In this document: positions 1-8,258 of the stretch, one piece after another | Numbering within the stretch: the first letter of the stretch is position 1 | How the letters are laid out: each line of letters starts with the position of its first letter | Source: JAPLKX01 sp035530195 | Lineage (GTDB): Bacteria > Hydrogenedentota > Hydrogenedentia > Hydrogenedentales > SLHB01 | Assembly: GCA_035530195.1 (NCBI GenBank) | Contig: DATKVG010000220.1 | Location: 1 to 31,005 of the forward strand | Length of the DNA: 31,005 bases | Direction of reading: 5' to 3' | Notes under the pieces: model-generated | What the model was told of the DNA's origin: nothing | What the model saw: only the letters and a program-made list of their open reading frames with translations | Databases searched by the model: none | Position numbers and translations under genes: made by a program

Positions 1-357
1 CTCGAGATCGCCGCGTCGACGTCGTATTTCTTTGCGAGAATCCCCGTAACGAGCAAGCTGGGCGACACGCGCGAGAAGTGGGCCGAATGCCTGATGAAAG
101 GCAACACGTCGGTGTATTACCGCACGCTTGACGGCAAGAACGTGGGCATCTACGAGAAGATCGAGAACGAAGGGATGCCGGCCGCGTTCGGGTTCCGCGA
201 AAACCTCCCCGAGCCGTTGCAGAAGAGCATCGCGGAGGAAGTCATGCTGTCGCGCTCGGAAGGGTTCGAGGAACAGCTTCGGACGCTCGCCGAGAAACAG
301 AAACTCATCGATGGTGTGGCGACCCCGGTCCAGCGGGTGTTTAATTCGCTGAACTAA
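1..357 (+). CDS. C-terminal part of an unrecognised protein
   Basis: The reading frame is open from the first base of the window and ends at TAA 355-357, giving 118 residues of a protein whose start lies outside. The internal ATG at 94 has no convincing Shine-Dalgarno sequence, so I treat the frame as entering from upstream. The visible part is soluble and charged, with alternating Lys/Glu/Arg, a helix-rich tail (EEQLRTLAEKQKLIDG) and no signal peptide or membrane span. I do not recognise the family. A hairpin with a short T-run follows 20 bases after the stop, so this is probably the last gene of its transcript. Confidence 0.6.
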   Translation, partial: LEIAASTSYFFARIPVTSKLGDTREKWAECLMKGNTSVYYRTLDGKNVGIYEKIENEGMPAAFGFRENLPEPLQKSIAEEVMLSRSEGFEEQLRTLAEKQKLIDGVATPVQRVFNSLN

Positions 358-377
358 ACGGCACAGATTAAGCTTGT

Positions 378-413
378 AAGCCGCGCTTCGCACGGACGCG
401 ACGCGCGGCTTTT
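378..413. terminator. Bidirectional intrinsic terminator between convergent genes
   Basis: A 9-bp stem (AAGCCGCGC at 378-386 with GCGCGGCTT at 403-411) with a 16-base loop is followed by TTTT on the plus strand and reaches the stop codon of the minus-strand sialidase gene. The convergent arrangement suggests it ends transcription from both sides. The loop is long, so efficiency is uncertain. Confidence 0.6.
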
Positions 414-1920
414 AGTTTGGTCTGTCGTATCGGGTGAGCCAGTCTTCGTTGAACTCGACATGCTTGATGGCGTATCGGCGGTAGGTGTAGGTGACGTGAA
501 TTCGGCCGTCCGCCGACTGGACAATGCAGGGGTAAGAGTACTCGCCGGGATCGGTTTCGAGGTTGGCGGCTTTTTTCCACGTGGCGCCGGCGTCGGTTGA
601 ACGTTCGATCACGAGCGGGGTGCGGTTGAACGTGCTGTCGTTGTGAACCAGCAGCAGCGCCCCGCTACCGAGCCGTGTCATGGCGATTCCCGCGTCGGGA
701 CATTTGAGCGTGGTTTTAACGGCGGGCGTCCAGGTGGTGCCGAGGTCGCGCGATTCGCTTTGGAGGATTGCGGGTTCGCTGCGCATAAGGGCGAGCAGGG
801 AGCCGTCGTCGCGTTGGACGACGGTAGGCTGGCTGCCGCCCTTGGGGACGGTGGCGGAGGCGGTCCACGAGTCGCCGTTATCGGCGGTGATGAGCAGGTA
901 GCTGCCGGCATGGCCGCCCCTTCCGGCGATGGGTACGGCGAGACGGCCGTCTGCCAGCGTGATGGGTGTGTTGCGGGGCAGCGAGCCGAAATGGCCGTCG
1001 AGGGGGCGGTCTTCGCTCCAGGTGGCGCTATTGTCGTCGGACGAGCGGAACATGAGTTCGCACTGTCCCCATCCGGCGCCGCGGCGGATCGGCCGCGGCG
1101 CGTCCATCCGGCCCCAAAGAAGGCCGATCCGGCCTGAGGGGAACGCAAAGATGAGCGCGTTGCCGGGCGGGTGGAGCGCATCGCCCCGGACGATGACTTC
1201 GGGAGCGGTCCAATTGCGCGAGCCGGCGGCGCGTCTGCTCATAAACAGGACTTGGTCGTCAGCGGATTCATAGCTGCCACCGTACCACGCCACGAGCAGG
1301 TCGCCGTTGGTCGCCTGGGTAATGGTCGAGCAATGGTGCGCGGGCGCGGCGGGGATTTGCTCGAAAATGAGTTCGGACGAGAACGCGAGATGCCCGAACA
1401 GGTTGTCGTGGACAACGGGTTGGCCGGGGTTAGCGATAGACGTGCCGGTGGGGGGCATGAACGGCTGATCGATTGGCTTGCCGGCGGCGACGGCTGCGAT
1501 GGTCGCGGCGAGGTGATCGCGGGCTTCGGGCGTTGCGAACCCGCCGTGGGCGACTACGTTGCCTTGCGCGTCGACGACGACGGCTTCGGGCGTGACGGAG
1601 ACTCCGAGGCGTCTGGCGGCCTGGCCTCCCGGGTCGCGGTACACGGGGAACCGGACGCCGCGGCCCTGGCAGAACGCGCGCAACTCGCCGGCCGGTTCGG
1701 AATCGTTGGCGCAGACGCCGACGAACAGGACTTCTCGCATGCGGTGCTTTTCGTAGGCGCGGTTGATGTCGCCGATGGCGTCGCGGGTGGTTTCGCAACG
1801 ACCGGAGAGGAACACGACGACGGTGGCGGTGCGGTCGGACCAGTTGGCGAGATCAAACGGGTGGTCGTCGAGCGTTTGAAGGGCGAGGGCGGCGATTACG
1901 AAGCCGGTCATGGCAGCCAT
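412..1920 (-). CDS. Redoxin-like domain fused to BNR-repeat sialidase-like domain
   Basis: The 502-residue product starts at ATG 1920, chosen because AGGAG lies 8-13 bases upstream; the frame extends 40 codons further without a better site. Residues about 10-145 look like a thioredoxin/AhpC-TSA fold: a hydrophobic strand followed by FLSGRCETT, and a GVSVTPEAVVVD segment with the usual cis-proline. The cysteine site is C-E-T-T, so only one of the two classical CxxC cysteines is present. Residues about 180-500 are a six-bladed sialidase-type propeller with four Asp-box-like motifs (SSDDNSATW, TADNGDSW, SRDLGTTW, STDAGATW). Known members cleave terminal sialic acids or act as related exo-glycosidases. 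The N-terminal hydrophobic stretch may be an export signal, which is not certain. It stands alone on the minus strand, upstream of a terminator. Confidence 0.8.
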   Translation of the reverse strand: MAAMTGFVIAALALQTLDDHPFDLANWSDRTATVVVFLSGRCETTRDAIGDINRAYEKHRMREVLFVGVCANDSEPAGELRAFCQGRGVRFPVYRDPGGQAARRLGVSVTPEAVVVDAQGNVVAHGGFATPEARDHLAATIAAVAAGKPIDQPFMPPTGTSIANPGQPVVHDNLFGHLAFSSELIFEQIPAAPAHHCSTITQATNGDLLVAWYGGSYESADDQVLFMSRRAAGSRNWTAPEVIVRGDALHPPGNALIFAFPSGRIGLLWGRMDAPRPIRRGAGWGQCELMFRSSDDNSATWSEDRPLDGHFGSLPRNTPITLADGRLAVPIAGRGGHAGSYLLITADNGDSWTASATVPKGGSQPTVVQRDDGSLLALMRSEPAILQSESRDLGTTWTPAVKTTLKCPDAGIAMTRLGSGALLLVHNDSTFNRTPLVIERSTDAGATWKKAANLETDPGEYSYPCIVQSADGRIHVTYTYRRYAIKHVEFNEDWLTRYDRPN

Positions 1921-2043
1921 GGTAGATTCTCCTTTTTCAGGGCCGGAGCTTGCTTTTTTTATGGCATTGAGTTGAGAAAAAGTAAAGGGAAAAGTGTCGA
2001 GTGGGGAAGCGGGACGTTTTTCACTCGTTGGGACACCCACCGC

Positions 2044-2118
2044 CGCGCTTCTTAGTCCCGCGCTTCTTAGTGCCGCGCTTCTTAGCGCGCCGCTTCTTAG
2101 CGCGCCGCTTCTTAGCGC
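2044..2118. repeat. 15-bp tandem repeat, five copies
   Basis: Five consecutive 15-base units with core GCTTCTTAG run from 2044 to 2118, with a sixth partial unit to about 2124. The last two full units are identical (GCCGCTTCTTAGCGC). The period is a multiple of three, so a plus-strand frame reads as repeated ALLSA/PLLSA, but that frame has no ribosome site and looks non-coding. It occupies the 282-base gap between the sialidase start and the pckG stop. Confidence 0.85.
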
Positions 2119-2157
2119 GCCGCTGTCTGGGGGATGTCCCGTTTTTTGGTTCCCCTT

Positions 2158-2184
2158 ATGTCATTTAAGTCCCTCTTGTCCCTT
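2158..2184. repeat. 9-bp GTCCC-type tandem repeat, copy A
   Basis: Three degenerate 9-base units (ATGTCATTT, AAGTCCCTC, TTGTCCCTT) lie 18 bases beyond the pckG stop. The same nonamer pattern recurs at 10061-10087 and 17709-17753. Confidence 0.6.
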
Positions 2185-2202
2185 TTTCTTATCCGGCGGC
2201 TT

Positions 2203-4095
2203 CTATTTGTTGCCGTTTCCGAGGAGGTTTTCGGGGGAGATGTAGCTGCCGAACTTTTTCTCGGCGGCGAGGAGCCGTTGGCGCTGGGCGTCGAGGACAC
2301 GGAATACGGCTTCGGGCGAGTGCTCGACGTTTTCGCGGTGGAACGTTTCGACACGGTCGATCTTGGCGAGGTTTTCCTGGACGCGGATCGTGAACTGCTT
2401 GACGTAGTCGGCGCGGGTGTATTCTTTGTCGAGCGTCTCTTTGAACAGGCGCTCGAGGTCTTCAAACAGCGGGATGCAGCCGGTCGGGGTTTCGACACAA
2501 CCGGCTTCGCCATGGACGCGCAGTTCCATCCATTTAACCCAGACATGCTTGTCTCGAACGCCGTTGACGAACTTGTCGTTGGCATCGCGCAGGAAGTAGT
2601 TGACGCCGAACACGAGCGGCGGCCGCTTGATCCGTTTGCCGAAATCAAGGTTGTTCTGGACGTATTTGCCGAGCGGCACGGCGACAAAGTCCTGGATGCT
2701 CATAAGGTTGATTTCAGGGATGCCTTCTTTTCCGACGATGGCGAACGTGGTTTCGGTTTCAAGCGCCGCCCCGTACGCGACGATGCCGTGCTCCCAGTTA
2801 TAGCTTTGCTGACAGGGGACGTAGGCTTTTGCGTCGCGCCCACCGTACATGACGCCGGCGAGTTCCACGCCGTCGGGGTTTTCGAGCTCGGGGTCGCAGT
2901 TTTCGAGCGCGTGAAGTGCGACGGCATATCGGGCGTTCTTGTGGGCGCACAGAATCTCGTTGCCCTTTTTGTCTTTCATGCCTTTTTGCCACGGGCCGAC
3001 GTAAGACTCGCCACTGTCGGGTATATCGGCGTCCATGCCGAGCCAGTAGGGCCTGCCGTTGTTGACGAGCACGTTCGAGAAGATAACCTCGCCGGGCTTG
3101 TTCAGGACGCCCCAGATGGTCGGATCGTCTTTCGAGTTGACGTTCTGGATGATGCCGAAGATGCCGGACTCGGCGTTGGCTGCGATGCATTTACCGCCGA
3201 TTTCGCGGAAGTAGGCGATGTCGTCGCCCAGGATGGTTTCGCCGGGCAGCATGGCGGTCGAGGTTTTTCCGCACGCGCTGGGGAACGCGCCGGCCAGATA
3301 GGTTTTTCGGTTACCGGGGCCGCGGACGCCCGTGAGGAACATGTGTTCGGCGAGCCAGCCTTCCCGGTCGGCCTTGCGGATGGTGAGCCGGAGCGCCAGT
3401 TTTTTGAGGCCGGCGGTGTTTCCGGCGTACTGGGTGTTGACGCTGTACACGGTGTCGGTGGTGTAGTCGATGTAGATGCGTTTTTTGTCGTGGTCGGCGC
3501 TGGTCATTCGGTCGTCGAGCCGGCCGCTCGAGTGGAGCGTGGCGAAGAATTCGGCTTTGTGCCCGAGGCGCTTGAACTCTTCGTAGCCCAGGCGGTAGAG
3601 CAGGTTGAGCGCGTGCGAAACGTAGAACGAGTCGGTACACTCGACACACGGGATGCTGAACACCGAGTTGTTCGGGCCAAGCGTGAGAAACCGGACCACC
3701 ATCGTCCGGCCTTTCATGCAGCCGTCCATGAGGCCTCGGACTTCGTCGAGGCCTTTCTGGCGCTCGACCTGGTTGAGTGCCGGGCTGAGCCGGTCGGTTT
3801 TGGGGACGAGATATCGGGTGACTTCCCTGTCGCGCCCCTGGTCCTCCGACCCGTCGTAGTGGATGGTGTGCCCGGTGATGCCGAGCGGCCGTTCTTCTTT
3901 GAGTTCGACGACTTTTTCGCGGGTGATACGGATGTCTTCCGTGGAGTCGGTGCTCACCCAGACGTGGCCGGGCTTGCAGAGGTCGATGGCGTCGGCGACG
4001 AACGCGTGAAGGCGCTCATTATCGATTACGGCGAGACGCCGGAGATTTTCGGCGTCGAGTTTCGCCTCGAGTTGTGCCAGAGAAGAATTGGTCAT
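2203..4095 (-). CDS. pckG: Phosphoenolpyruvate carboxykinase (GTP)
   Basis: This cytosolic enzyme interconverts oxaloacetate plus GTP with phosphoenolpyruvate, GDP and CO2, the entry step of gluconeogenesis or an anaplerotic route. The 630-residue length is normal for the GTP-dependent family. The kinase P-loop GAFPSACGKTS sits at residues 269-279 with the reactive Cys275, and the metal-binding GDD follows at 290-292. WKEG-type spacing, NNGRPYWLG and the C-terminal NWEHG/GVNYF segments also match the family. ATG 4095 is preceded by GGGAG at 8 bases. The gene starts 21 bases after the stop of the mpsC-like gene, so the two are probably co-transcribed. All catalytic segments I checked are intact. 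Confidence 0.95.
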   Translation of the reverse strand: MTNSSLAQLEAKLDAENLRRLAVIDNERLHAFVADAIDLCKPGHVWVSTDSTEDIRITREKVVELKEERPLGITGHTIHYDGSEDQGRDREVTRYLVPKTDRLSPALNQVERQKGLDEVRGLMDGCMKGRTMVVRFLTLGPNNSVFSIPCVECTDSFYVSHALNLLYRLGYEEFKRLGHKAEFFATLHSSGRLDDRMTSADHDKKRIYIDYTTDTVYSVNTQYAGNTAGLKKLALRLTIRKADREGWLAEHMFLTGVRGPGNRKTYLAGAFPSACGKTSTAMLPGETILGDDIAYFREIGGKCIAANAESGIFGIIQNVNSKDDPTIWGVLNKPGEVIFSNVLVNNGRPYWLGMDADIPDSGESYVGPWQKGMKDKKGNEILCAHKNARYAVALHALENCDPELENPDGVELAGVMYGGRDAKAYVPCQQSYNWEHGIVAYGAALETETTFAIVGKEGIPEINLMSIQDFVAVPLGKYVQNNLDFGKRIKRPPLVFGVNYFLRDANDKFVNGVRDKHVWVKWMELRVHGEAGCVETPTGCIPLFEDLERLFKETLDKEYTRADYVKQFTIRVQENLAKIDRVETFHRENVEHSPEAVFRVLDAQRQRLLAAEKKFGSYISPENLLGNGNK

Positions 4096-4116
4096 GTTCG
4101 GCTCCCTTTCTCGCGA

Positions 4117-4524
4117 TCACCCTTCCGCCCGGCTTTCGGCTGGCGGCTCCGTGTCCTCCAATAGAAACTTCAGTATGGCATCCCCCGCAAGGGGGTCAAT
4201 GCCGATGCGCGAACCGATGACGGCCCGCCCCGTAATCCGCGCCACCTCCGCTTCCAACTCCCCGCTGACCGCTTCGAACGCGGCCGAGGCCAGTTTTTCG
4301 AGCAACTCGCGGACCTCGAGGTCGCGGGCGCTTTGGCGTTCCGCCGCGGAGACAACACCGGTCAGCGTGACCAGGACGTGGGAGCGGTGGATATCGACTT
4401 CCACGGACTCGGGGCACAGCCCCATATGTGTTTGCTCGAACCGCGCCACGGCTTCCGCCAACCGCTGGTGCATCTGGACCGATTGGACCACGGACTGCTT
4501 CCTCACTGGCGGAGCCGGTCCCAC
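4117..4524 (-). CDS. MpsC/DUF2294 family protein, divergent copy
   Basis: The product has up to 135 residues. Its core (RFEQTHMG, then SHVLVTLTGVVSAAERQSA, and ITGRAVIGSRIGIDP) aligns along its length with the second MpsC-type protein encoded at 4656-5045 but is clearly diverged. In the latter the same positions read RFEQEYMG and RVISLHTDVS. MpsC domains are small soluble proteins linked in Staphylococcus to the MpsAB cation/bicarbonate uptake system; no mpsA or mpsB gene is visible here, so the role is open. The GTG start at 4524 is uncertain: a TATTAT -10-like box on the minus strand at 4531-4526 would place transcription start inside it, favouring GTG 4506 or ATG 4473. pckG follows 21 bases downstream. 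Confidence 0.75.
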   Translation of the reverse strand: MGPAPPVRKQSVVQSVQMHQRLAEAVARFEQTHMGLCPESVEVDIHRSHVLVTLTGVVSAAERQSARDLEVRELLEKLASAAFEAVSGELEAEVARITGRAVIGSRIGIDPLAGDAILKFLLEDTEPPAESRAEG

Positions 4525-4537
4525 GATAATACAAATT

Positions 4538-4573
4538 AAAAACCGGTCACTGCCACTCTTTGGCAGTCACCGG
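4538..4573 (-). terminator. Intrinsic terminator or attenuator between the two mpsC-like genes
   Basis: On the minus strand the two arms (4573-4561 and 4555-4543) pair as ACCGG/CCGGT plus ACTGCCA/TGGCAGT around a 5-base loop, followed directly by TTTTT. This is a strong rho-independent signal just after the gene ending at 4656. The next gene begins only about 14 bases beyond it, so the signal may attenuate rather than fully end transcription into the mpsC-like/pckG pair. Confidence 0.8.
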
Positions 4574-4629
4574 CCCATATGTTCAGCAGGTCGCGTGTGC
4601 GACCCCCTGTCAATCCGCCTGTTTCACCC

Positions 4630-4659
4630 AGTTTACGGAATGCGGAGGCCCGGTGTCAA
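4630..4659 (-). promoter_or_regulatory. Candidate promoter with hairpin leader ahead of the mpsC-like/pckG unit
   Basis: On the minus strand TTGACA (4659-4654, perfect -35) is followed after 18 bases by TAAACT (4635-4630, 4 of 6 matches to -10). It overlaps the stop codon of the upstream gene. The transcript would run through a small hairpin (GGTCGC/GCGACC at 4589-4604) and then the T-run hairpin at 4538-4573 before the first start codon, which is an attenuator-like layout. The reading rests on base matches only. Confidence 0.35.
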
Positions 4660-5045
4660 CTTGCTGGCTCGCCGTTTCTGAGCCGGTATTCGGGCGGCCC
4701 GTCCAGGATAAAAATGATAACGCGCTCGCCGGTTTTTGTGCTTACGTCGGTGTGGAGGCTGATGACCCTGCGCCCGGTAATCTCGTGGATAATCCCCTCG
4801 AGCGCGGGCCGGCCGCCTTCGAGCAACTCGATGCGGACCTGTTTGACGAGTGCGCGGCCGCGGGTACTGCTGTCGATGCGGGCGAGGCTTTTTTCCGCGG
4901 GCGTCAGGACGCCGTACAGGCGGACGAGCACCAGGTCGTCGATCAGGTCGGTCTTGGTTTCTTCAGGGCCGCGGCCCATGTACTCCTGTTCGAACCGAAT
5001 GATGGCGGTTGAAATTTCGGCCTCGATCTGTCCCTTGGTTTTCAT
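4656..5045 (-). CDS. MpsC/DUF2294 family protein, canonical copy
   Basis: This 129-residue protein matches the family closely from end to end: MKTKGQIEAEIS, RFEQEYMGRGPEE, VLVRLYGVLTPAEK, EITGRRVISLHTDVSTKTG and ERVIIFIL. ATG 5045 is preceded by AGGA at six bases. It has no signal peptide or membrane span and should be cytoplasmic. The family is named for the third component of the staphylococcal membrane-potential-generating system, whose biochemical role is poorly understood. A terminator follows the stop, separating it from the divergent paralogue. The tandem arrangement suggests an old duplication followed by divergence. Confidence 0.85.
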   Translation of the reverse strand: MKTKGQIEAEISTAIIRFEQEYMGRGPEETKTDLIDDLVLVRLYGVLTPAEKSLARIDSSTRGRALVKQVRIELLEGGRPALEGIIHEITGRRVISLHTDVSTKTGERVIIFILDGPPEYRLRNGEPAS

Positions 5046-5127
5046 GAGAAGTCCTGCTGTGGTTGGCGCATATTGTGGCGGAGCGGGCCGGGCATTTGCA
5101 AGAGAACAGCCGATTAAATGGATTGCA

Positions 5128-5181
5128 GGACCAATAGGCCGAAGGACCTATAGGATATATATGGGCAGGCGAGGCGCCTGC
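5128..5181. repeat. GGACCTATA-type repeats and GCAGGCG hairpin
   Basis: The 218-base gap between the mpsC-like and URO-D-like genes contains degenerate 9-base units (GGACCAATA 5128, GGACCTATA 5144, GGATATATA 5153). They are followed by a perfect 7-bp hairpin, GCAGGCG-AGG-CGCCTGC (5165-5181). The same hairpin core forms the arms of the larger element at 8259-8387, so this looks like one member of a dispersed repeat family. Confidence 0.6.
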
Positions 5182-5263
5182 ACAGCACTAAACCCAACAA
5201 TTGAGACATCCCCCACGACGCACGCTGAACCGCGGCCGGGGGGCGTCCCAACGTTCCAGCGTA

Positions 5264-6346
5264 CTAGCCGAGATCTTTGGCGAGTTGTGCGAAATCGAGG
5301 ACGCGCCCGTCGGGGACTTCGGAATCGATGTCGGCCATGACAATGTCGCATGGGCCGAGATCGCTGCGGACGCGGGCGAGGTCGTTGCGGATGGCGTCGA
5401 GGGTTTTGTTAGCGAGGTCGGTTGGGGTGTACATGACGGCGCGGCGCGTGTCGGGGCAGAGGCGCCGGGCCTTGGCCAGGTCCGAGTCGAGGCCCATGTC
5501 GACGTACCCGAGTTTGGCGACGCCCGCGTAGTCTTCGATGTAGGGATCGACGTTCCAGGCGCAGTTGTGGATGCCGAATTTCTCGAACGCGGCGGCGATT
5601 TTTTTGTCGTACGGCAGCAGGTGCTCGCGGTAGATTTCGGGCGACACCATGTTGACGAGACAGTTGCTCACGGTGGCGTGCTGGACGATGTACCCGGTAC
5701 GCCGCTGGCGGTCGTAGATCAGGCGCATCCCGTCGATCATCGTCTGTGCCACGACGTCGAACAAGTGATGGGCGAGGCCGGGGTTGATCAGCACGTCGGC
5801 AAGGATCTCGTGGCCGCGCAGGCGGTACGACGTGTTCAACACGCCCTGCCAGTTGATATAACCGCCAACGATGCCGAACTCGCGCTCGATCACGTCGATT
5901 TGCTCGAGCAACTGAGCCATTACGGGCGTGTCGGGCAGGGAAGGGACCTCGAGCGCGGCAATTTGAGCTTCAGACATGTAGGTGTGCCTTGCGGCAGGCC
6001 AGTTATCGGCGTAATACGCGGTGGAAATGCCGAAAATCATGGCCATGGTCAGGGCGCCGTGGACGCCGTCGATGTTGGCGCGGGCGGAATCGGGGTCGCC
6101 GCCGAGGCGGAGGCCGGGGAAATGCCGGTTAAGCTCGCGGCGCATCCGGACGACGGTCTCGTGGCGGTACAGCGAGTCGAGATGCCATCGCTCCGAGAAA
6201 TCGACGCCGAGCCGGTCGCGGTACCACCGCGGCGTAAACCCGAACTCGACGCGGAGGTCCGGCTCGGTCCCGTCAACGGGGGCGCGCGTAGCAGGGGCGC
6301 CCGGCGCGATATAGCTGCGGAGATGGTGGCTCGCGGTTGTGGTCAT
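5264..6346 (-). CDS. URO-D superfamily methyltransferase-like protein
   Basis: The 360-residue product starts at ATG 6346, chosen for AGGAG seven bases upstream. Sequence and length fit the uroporphyrinogen decarboxylase-like superfamily (MtaA/CmuA/MtbA type), TIM-barrel proteins that either decarboxylate uroporphyrinogen III or move methyl groups between corrinoid proteins and thiols. The HNC motif at residues 260-262 corresponds to the His-x-Cys zinc site of the methyltransferase branch, which argues against a true HemE. The C-terminal part (VDMGLDSDLAKAR, then MYTPTDLANKTLDAI) is typical of uncharacterised PVC-group members. No corrinoid protein gene is adjacent. It is divergent from the sulfatase gene at 6648 and its substrate is unknown. 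Confidence 0.75.
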   Translation of the reverse strand: MTTTASHHLRSYIAPGAPATRAPVDGTEPDLRVEFGFTPRWYRDRLGVDFSERWHLDSLYRHETVVRMRRELNRHFPGLRLGGDPDSARANIDGVHGALTMAMIFGISTAYYADNWPAARHTYMSEAQIAALEVPSLPDTPVMAQLLEQIDVIEREFGIVGGYINWQGVLNTSYRLRGHEILADVLINPGLAHHLFDVVAQTMIDGMRLIYDRQRRTGYIVQHATVSNCLVNMVSPEIYREHLLPYDKKIAAAFEKFGIHNCAWNVDPYIEDYAGVAKLGYVDMGLDSDLAKARRLCPDTRRAVMYTPTDLANKTLDAIRNDLARVRSDLGPCDIVMADIDSEVPDGRVLDFAQLAKDLG

Positions 6347-6647
6347 CAAGGTGCTCCTGAGATGGCGGTTACTATACGCGCGGCGCGGGCGAGCGTGCCA
6401 CTGCCCCAAAACCCGCGCGCAAGGCTCTCTCACCTCGAAGCGAGTCCTTGATTGGGCCTGTAGCGGCAGGGCAAGCGGCAAGATGCCGCTTCTACATTGG
6501 CTGCAAACGTAGACGCGGCATCTGCGCGGCATCCTGCCGCGTTGCGCGTTTCTTACGTATGGACCGGGCTGCCGTTCTCCGCTTGATCCTGCAGCACGTA
6601 TTGTGCGAGTCTGATCGGAAATGCCGAAGGGACAGGAGGAACGCATC
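6347..6647. repeat. Divergent intergenic region with two GCGGCA hairpins
   Basis: This 301-base gap separates the divergent URO-D-like and sulfatase genes, so promoters for both should lie here, although I see no clear sigma-70 pair. It carries two hairpins with the same core: AAGCGGCA-AGA-TGCCGCTT (6473-6491) and CGCGGCA-TCC-TGCCGCG (6525-6541), plus a related unpaired copy near 6461. This looks like a degenerate repetitive extragenic element. Confidence 0.55.
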
Positions 6648-8252
6648 ATGAGCAGGATGAATCGACGCGCCTTTATCAAGGCATCGGGGGGCGGGGCATT
6701 GGCGTTGTGGCTGAGCGGTCGGATGCGGCCGGCGGAAGCGGCCGAAAAGCCGAAGTTTCCAAACATCGTTTACATCCTTTGCGACGACCTGGGTTATGGC
6801 GACGTCAAGTGCCTGAACGCGGAGGGGAAGATCCCCACGCCTGCGCTGGACAAGCTGGCGGCGCAGGGCGTGATTTTCACCGACGCCCACTCGGGCTCGG
6901 CGGTGTGCTCGCCGACGCGGTACGGCATCATAACGGGCCGGTATTCGTGGCGCAGCACCCTGAAGAGTGGCGTGCTTTACACAAACTCGCCGCCCCTGAT
7001 CCCGACGGACCGGCTGACCGTGGCGTCGATGCTCAAACAGCGCGGCTACCGGACCGCCTGCATCGGCAAATGGCATTTGGGCATGGGTTTCAAGACCACG
7101 GACGGGCAGGGGCAGCGGGTCAACAACCTGGATTTCGCGCAGCCACTAAAAGACGGCCCGAACGCGCTCGGGTTCGATTATTACTTTGGCATCCCGGCGT
7201 CGCTCGACATGGAAGATTACTATTTCATCGAAGACAACCGGGTTGTCCAGGTGCCGACGCTACCCGTCAAGGGCGAGAAAGGAGTGCGGTATCACCGGCC
7301 GGGGTTGATGGCGGAGGATTTTACGCTCGAAGGCGTGCTGCCGGCGCTGACGCGGCACGCCGTGGGCGTCATCGATGGGCATGCACGCGATTATGCGGAG
7401 AAACCGCTGTTTCTGTACCTGCCGCTGTCGGCGCCGCACGCGCCGGTTGTGCCGAATGACGAGTTCAAAGGCCGGGGGAACGTGGGCCTGTATGGCGATT
7501 TCGTGGCCGAGATTGACTCGGCGGTGGCGCAGGTGATCGAGGCGCTCGACCGGAACGGGATGACCGACAACACGCTCGTGATCTTTACCAGCGACAACGG
7601 GTTTGCGCCGGTGGCGGATCTCAACGCGCTGTTGGCGCAGGGGCACGACCCCTGCTACGTGTTCCGCGGAACCAAGGCGGACATTTTCGAGGGCGGGCAT
7701 CGCATCCCGTTCATCGCGCGCTGGCCGGGGCGGATCTCGTCGGGCTCGACGTGCGCCGATACCATCTGCCTGGCAGACCTGATGGCGACGGCTGCCGAGA
7801 TCACCGACTTTGACGTCCCGGACAACGCCGGCGAGGACAGCGTGAGTTTCCTGCCGGCGCTTCTGGCAAAGACGCCGCGGAAGGGGCGCGAGGCGGTCGT
7901 GCATCATTCGGCGAACGGGTCGTTTGCAATCCGGCAGGGCAAGTGGAAGCTGATTTTCTGCCCCGATTCGGGCGGATGGAGCCATCCGACCCCGAAGGAA
8001 GCCAAAACCATGGACCTGCCGCCGATCCAGCTTTACGATCTCGAGGCGGACATCGCGGAGAAGAACAACCTCTACGCCGAGCACCCCGACGTGGTGAAGC
8101 GGCTGACGAAACTGATGAAACAGTATATCAAGAGGGGCAGGAGCACGCCCGGCAAGAAGCAAACGAACGAAGGCAAAATCTGGTTGTATCGCGCGGAGGC
8201 AGCGAAGGCGGAAAAAGCAGCGAAGGACACAAAGCCGGCGAAGATCAAGTAA
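6648..8252 (+). CDS. Tat-exported sulfatase (arylsulfatase A type)
   Basis: This 534-residue sulfatase hydrolyses sulfate esters, probably on glycans outside the cytoplasm. ATG 6648 is preceded by AGGAGG at eight bases; the ATG at 6621 lacks a site. A twin-arginine signal (NRRAFIK, residues 5-11, then a hydrophobic segment ending near AEA) predicts folded export. The type I sulfatase signature is CSPTR with Cys87 as the residue converted to formylglycine; GKWHLG is the second signature, and DDLGYGD and SDNG supply metal ligands. The Lys/Ala-rich tail after about residue 500 looks like a flexible extension. It heads a plus-strand run of genes with a second sulfatase and a PhoD-like enzyme. The substrate cannot be read from sequence. 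Confidence 0.93.
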   Translation: MSRMNRRAFIKASGGGALALWLSGRMRPAEAAEKPKFPNIVYILCDDLGYGDVKCLNAEGKIPTPALDKLAAQGVIFTDAHSGSAVCSPTRYGIITGRYSWRSTLKSGVLYTNSPPLIPTDRLTVASMLKQRGYRTACIGKWHLGMGFKTTDGQGQRVNNLDFAQPLKDGPNALGFDYYFGIPASLDMEDYYFIEDNRVVQVPTLPVKGEKGVRYHRPGLMAEDFTLEGVLPALTRHAVGVIDGHARDYAEKPLFLYLPLSAPHAPVVPNDEFKGRGNVGLYGDFVAEIDSAVAQVIEALDRNGMTDNTLVIFTSDNGFAPVADLNALLAQGHDPCYVFRGTKADIFEGGHRIPFIARWPGRISSGSTCADTICLADLMATAAEITDFDVPDNAGEDSVSFLPALLAKTPRKGREAVVHHSANGSFAIRQGKWKLIFCPDSGGWSHPTPKEAKTMDLPPIQLYDLEADIAEKNNLYAEHPDVVKRLTKLMKQYIKRGRSTPGKKQTNEGKIWLYRAEAAKAEKAAKDTKPAKIK

Positions 8253-8258
8253 TTGCGG

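Noticed and set aside
1994..2245. A small repeat protein with ALLSA/PLLSA units
   Set aside because: The frame arises from the 15-bp minisatellite, lacks a ribosome site and runs into the pckG 3' end.
2134..4164. A 676-codon plus-strand open frame
   Set aside because: It is the exact antisense of pckG; its length comes from GC-rich codon structure and it shows no known domain.
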